Assembly: GCA_008921705.1 (NCBI GenBank)
Contig: VFFE01007605.1
Coordinates: 3,014,749 to 3,078,748 of the forward strand
Direction of reading: 5' to 3'
Origin: Burhinus oedicnemus
Lineage: Eukaryota; Chordata; Aves; Charadriiformes; Burhinidae
Length of the DNA: 64,000 nt
Numbering within the stretch: position 1 is the stretch's first letter; every line of letters begins with the position of its first letter. Below, piece by piece: positions 59,353 through 64,000 of the stretch. The position numbers were made by a program, and so were the translations under genes. The notes under the pieces are model-generated. The model worked only from the letters and a program-made list of their open reading frames with translations, was not told the DNA's origin and did no database searches.

Positions 59353-62300
59353 AGCTCTGCTCCAAAAGATACACAAACTGCTGCAGAATCCTGCCTGCCC
59401 CTTCTGCAGCAAAGCCCAAGGGAAGCTGCTGATGAGTCAACAGCCAGCCTGCGCCGCCGACCGAGGAAAGGAAGTCCAATCTCAACACTCGAGAACAAAG
59501 TGTGCTGGTTCATACGGTACACGCTGAGAACGAAGCCTCGGAAAGCCCCCCCCGGGCTGGGAGCCGTGCTGCCGCAAGGATACAGCCTGGCCGCCATCCA
59601 GGGCTCCCGCGGCAGGAGGAGGAAGAGGGAGAGGTGAAGTCCAGGCATTGCCGGGACGTCTGCATCGTGCCGCCCCGCTGCCGGGCCAGCCTGGCCCCAG
59701 CTCCTCGGCATCACCATGCCACACACCGCAGCAGAGATTGCTCCCGGCGTCGTTTGCGCCCTTTGGTGGAATCGCTCCCTCCCTGCGCTGGGTGTCCTGG
59801 ATCCGGCATACAGCAGTGCCAGGATGAGCCAAGGTGTCCGCTCACCAGGAGCAGAGGAGAAGAAGGGCAGAGACGCGCCCCAGTCCTACAGCCATTACCG
59901 GTGCACCAGTTAATTCTCCTCCCTGCCCCAGCACATTCATCTCCAACACGGCTCCCCATGAGCAGACCTGCTCTGCGTCCCTCCTCTTGCTCCCTTTCGC
60001 CATGATGCTGGTATCGCAAAACCACGACATGAACATCCCCGCCAACAACTCTGCACCCTTCTCAAAGAACTGCTGCACCTCCCGGAGATTTTGGGGCAAC
60101 TCCTCACAGGACTGGAGTCCACTGAAGAGCAACAGGGCTGGAAGGCGATGAACGCCAGGCAGCTCCATGTGGCGATCCGGGCACAACCAGCCCAGCACCT
60201 GCACCAGCTCCACACACGTCCCGCAGCGCAGCAAGGAGCCGCTTTACCTGCGTGTGTGGCTGTCGGAGGAGAGGGACCAGAGGGGAGCCCGAGGGAGGAG
60301 GACAGGACAGTGCCACGAACACCGTGCCAACGTGGCAGACGGCGTTTGTGCCGGTGCCGCCGCCATCACCGAGTTGGTACTCGCAGAGGTTGTGCCTTCC
60401 CGTTGCCACCGCACTTTCTGTTTTCTGTTAGAACAGGGCCACAGCAACGATGCAAGTATAGATCCGCAACGCCAGGAGTATCTGGGAAGCCTGCCAGCAA
60501 GAAGCAGCCTTCCTGCTCGTCCTCCCGCTGTGTGCAAATTCACAGGAAACAGAACCTACAGCACATACTAATGTGGCTTAACGCGAGATCCAAGAGCCAC
60601 CTCTAGATCCTCCCTGCATCCCTGTCAGCCTGGCGAAGGAGTCGCATGCCCAAAATGTTAAATCACTAAATAAAGGAGGAATTGAAGCCCGTACAGGTGC
60701 ATAAAATCCCATGTAGGTACCACTGTTTTATGGAGTGATGCGCTCTGCCAAGTGAGCTCAACGTGCCGCCACGCATGGCACTTGTGTTGCCACCAGTGGG
60801 TAGGGACGAGCCGGGGTCGGGTCCCTGTGCACCTACTCCACAGCAGGGGCTTCACAGCCTCCTGTGAGCATCCATGGAAAACCCGCAAGGCCCACTTTCC
60901 TCTTGGGTGCATCACGGTGTGACTCTGGGAAGAAAAAGCTCATCTAAAGCTTCTCTTTCCCTTTGCAACAGCAGTGGTACCCGCAGCCCCGATGCTCCGA
61001 AAGCGTTGCAGTAACTCTTCCTGCTACTTTACTTTGTGTAATCCTTAAAAGTCAAGCCGTGCTGAGATGGTCCAACATTGCATCCAGCACCCAACTACGC
61101 CCTCACACCAGACCAGGACCTTGTACCGCTGACTCATGGCCTGTGCCTCAGTTAACCCAGTTGTAAAATAACTGCAGAGCTCATGCAGAGGCTGCAAGGC
61201 TCATCTCTGGTTCTGGAAAGCCAGTGGAATTCCTTCGGCTACGGGCTCTAGCAGAGGTGGGATGTACTGTCATCACTGGGATGCAGTGCCATCACCACCC
61301 ACATCCCAGGGCGGGTGACTTGGAGATGCACGGGCAGAGGATGCCAGCTGCCGCTCCCTGCCTGTTGGAAGGGAAACTCGCCCCAACTCCTCATTCCCCT
61401 GCTCCCATCCGTCCGCAAGCGGCTTTTCTCGCCACACTGGAGCCCTTCAAGCTTTGGGCAATTCTCAGGTGTGTCACCATACAAAATAAAAGCCTTTTCA
61501 GTAACTATGAGCCACGAATGATAGTGGAGAGGAAACAGCTGATCTCCTGCGCTGCCTGATAACCCTGGCATGGGGGTGGCCAGCCGCAGCATCCATGCCT
61601 CCCGGGACACCGAGCCAGGAGATGCTGCACCTCTTCCCCCACTGTTTCCCTCGCAACTGCACTGTGATTTGTGCTAACCTAGAAAGGACCCTCGAGTTTA
61701 AGGTGGCTCTTAGCAGAGGCATTTTGAGACGGCAGCTTTCTGGGGAAAGCATTCCTTAAAATACAGCTCTTTCCTTCTGCCTCACCCCCAGCTTTTGACA
61801 TTTTAGAGCTCCAGAAAAATAAAATGTTTCAAAAAAAAAATCTAATTTTCAGCTGTGGAGGCACAACACCTAGGGTAGGAAGAGCTGGTTTCCAAGCGCC
61901 CAGGCGGGAGATGAAGAGTAGCAGCGGCTGCGTACAAGGCACCTTTCGGAGGGCAAGATCCATCTCTGGAGTGGGAAGCGACTCTCGCACCCTCCGCGGC
62001 AAAACGTGCTCGCTGCCGACTGCTCAGCCTGGGAACCGGACCCCTGGAGTCACAGGATGATGAGCTGAATATTATTTTGCAGGCAGTGCTTGCCCGCTCT
62101 CCACCTCCCAGGGCTCTCCTGGCTTCTCCCCGCCTGCCTCCCTCTAGGAATTCCACATGGAAATGGCTGTCAGGAGTGACAACAGGACTGGATTACCACG
62201 GGCATCCATCCCCGGCTGCTGCAAACTGAAGGGCAGGATGCTCTGTCACTGCCCTGTGTTACAGCTTTGAGACAGGGCGGGGGAAAAGTGGAATGCTGCC

Positions 62301-64000
62301 CTGACAGCAAGGAAGAGCGGTGGCTGCTGGGCTCCAAATATCCCAATCTAGGGAAAAATCAGCACTGGGATTTTTTTTTCAGCAGAGAAAGGAATTCGGA
62401 TGGCCCACATCTGACATAGGGAGGATCCGCTGGGTTTAGGTGGAACTTTTTGTTGGAGTAGGGTTGGGAAGCAAGGGGAAAAGCGGTGCAGAGCCCGCAG
62501 GGCAGCAGCTGCAGGATGGCAGCGAAAGCAGCAGCAGCTCAGGTGGGACCAGCGAGGTACTGGGGTGGAGAAGGGGGGCAAATTAAACCAATTAAACAAG
62601 GGAGGTAAATGGAGTTGTAAAGCCTTTTAAGGCTGTTCTCTTTAGGCAGATGAAATATATTTCATCTGTGAAATCTGTCATCTCCTGTGAAAAAATACTT
62701 GACATTTCTCCAAAGGAGGGCAAGCTGCAAGAGGGAGTTGTCTAACACTGGTGATACCAAAGGGACTGCAGTCTTCATCTGTCCTTGGCAGTCCGAACGC
62801 TGCTCTCTCCATCCCCGACTCACATCAGTGACCCAAGTGGGAACACATTGAGGGCAGGGATGCTATCGGAGAGAGAACTGCTCGGGAGGAGCACACCCAT
62901 CTCTGCCGTGCCTTCTGGTGTGCGTGCGGAGAGATGCTGTCCTGATTAAAAAAAATCTGGCAGTGTCACCGCTTGTCCCCCTGGGACGCGCATCATGGCC
63001 ACAAACCAGGTGCAACCATTAACGCTGCTGTAAAACGAGCTCTTCATTCCACTCACATCGCACTAGCGAAGGCGAAATATCCTGAACAGGCTTCAGCCCG
63101 AGGACAAAGCCCTTCAGGCCATGCTCGCTGTCTTGCCACCAAAGAGAGGTGGTTCAGGCAGATGAGACGTGATGCAGGACAGACAGACGGAGCAAGAAGA
63201 GGGAAAGGACTTCCAAGGAAGCTAAGGCTGTGGGTAAGCAGCACGATCCTGCAGCAGCCTGGGAGGAGCAGCCTGGGATGAGGGGCATGTCGTAACCCGG
63301 AGGGGCTGTAGAAATCCACCTATGATTAGCTGAGAGCCACTAACAAGTCTCTTTGAGAGGTCATGGAGTACAGGTCAGATTTCAGAAGACCAGCAGAAGA
63401 CATACAGTATCTGCTTTTAAAAAGAAAACTTGGAGAAAACCACTGAAACACATAAATAAGCAGTCTATATGAATAATGCACACAGAAAATAACATGGGGT
63501 AAGAACCACCCGGCATGGGTTGGGACCTCTGCCGTGGGTGGACAGGAGAGGAGCAGATGGGACCCATCTTGACTTAGCAAGGCTTCAACGCTACCTATCA
63601 GGAGATGCTCGCCAGTGTCCGTGGGCTCTGCGGGGCCAGGCTTCCTCGTGCAGACACGGGGCACACTTGCTCAACCTGCTGAGTTTAACTCAGACGAAGG
63701 GGAAGCCACAAACTCTTTGGAGAGCAAGGCTTGAAAACAAAATGGTGTTGAGGAATTGAAGAATAAGCTGGAAATATTGCAAGAGGCAATTCACTAAGGA
63801 TTATAGAATAGTGCCAAGCTTGAGAATAATTAAATGAGCAAAAAAACCCCCCAAGAATTGGGGAATTTTTCAGAGAGGATCTGATGGTCAGAGTGAAACC
63901 CAAGCTCAAGGTGAGCGGGCAGCACCAGGCTGTGGTGGGGTGTCCGATGTCCCCCCTGATGCTCACAGGTCAGTGCCGGGCACACAGGCACTTCCCCATG

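Larger units (their letters stand above)
45005..64000 (-). other. 5' JADE2 intron, open at window edge
   Basis: AG acceptor at 45006-45005; the matching donor is not in the window, so the intron is longer than 18,996 bp. It contains a short CR1 tail at 49.57-49.69 kb, a three-unit tandem repeat at 55670-55723, A-rich low-complexity DNA at 59293-59352, and GC-rich patches near 58.7-59.05 and 59.5-59.75 kb. None of the open frames resembles a known protein, and the expected N-terminal JADE2 exons were not seen. An alternative promoter cannot be excluded. Confidence 0.7.

Overview
The window is nuclear DNA from a bird. This rests on three CR1 (chicken repeat 1) retrotransposon fragments, one of which ends in the typical ATTCTGTG octamer repeats, on GT-AG introns of 0.5 kb to more than 19 kb, and on an avian-looking LTR-type repeat. 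Nothing bacterial (operons, ribosome binding sites, CRISPR arrays) is present. I cannot name the species.

One protein-coding gene can be supported: JADE2 (PHF15) on the minus strand, so transcription runs from high to low coordinates. Eight consecutive coding exons are present, at 44835-45004, 33614-33825, 28355-28522, 27769-27885, 21197-21658, 15710-15827, 10055-10183 and 6722-7602. Their splice phases chain without conflict into 751 codons followed by TAA. The N-terminal exons and the promoter were not found and should lie beyond base 64000, so the 5'-most intron exceeds 18.9 kb. The protein carries, in order, the end of the EPL1-like segment, a C4HC3 PHD finger, the zinc knuckle and second (extended) PHD finger of the PZP module, a helical region, a basic 43-codon cassette and a low-complexity C-terminus with ten consecutive Glu. 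JADE proteins are scaffold subunits of HBO1/KAT7 histone acetyltransferase complexes; JADE2 is also reported as an E3 ligase for LSD1/KDM1A.

Layout: 1 to about 2935 is intergenic with no recognisable gene. About 2936-6721 is the inferred 3' UTR, ending at an AATAAA with a GU-rich downstream element. 6722-45004 holds the exons and introns. 45005-64000 is intron only. The introns contain two long, 5'-truncated CR1 copies (13.8-14.6 kb and 29.2-30.3 kb), a short antisense CR1 tail (49.6 kb), a probable old LTR piece (36.8-37.4 kb), small tandem repeats and homopolymer runs.

The window does not contain an obvious new biological system. The parts most worth a second look are the alternative basic cassette exon of JADE2, an AT-rich intronic element at 36.2-36.66 kb with a perfect 16-bp palindrome built on ATTAAT, a five-tract G-quadruplex motif on the transcribed-RNA-sense strand at 32.5 kb, and a five-unit 11-bp minisatellite at 23.75 kb carrying TGACGTA half-sites. 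Most other open reading frames are chance frames in GC-rich or repeat DNA.
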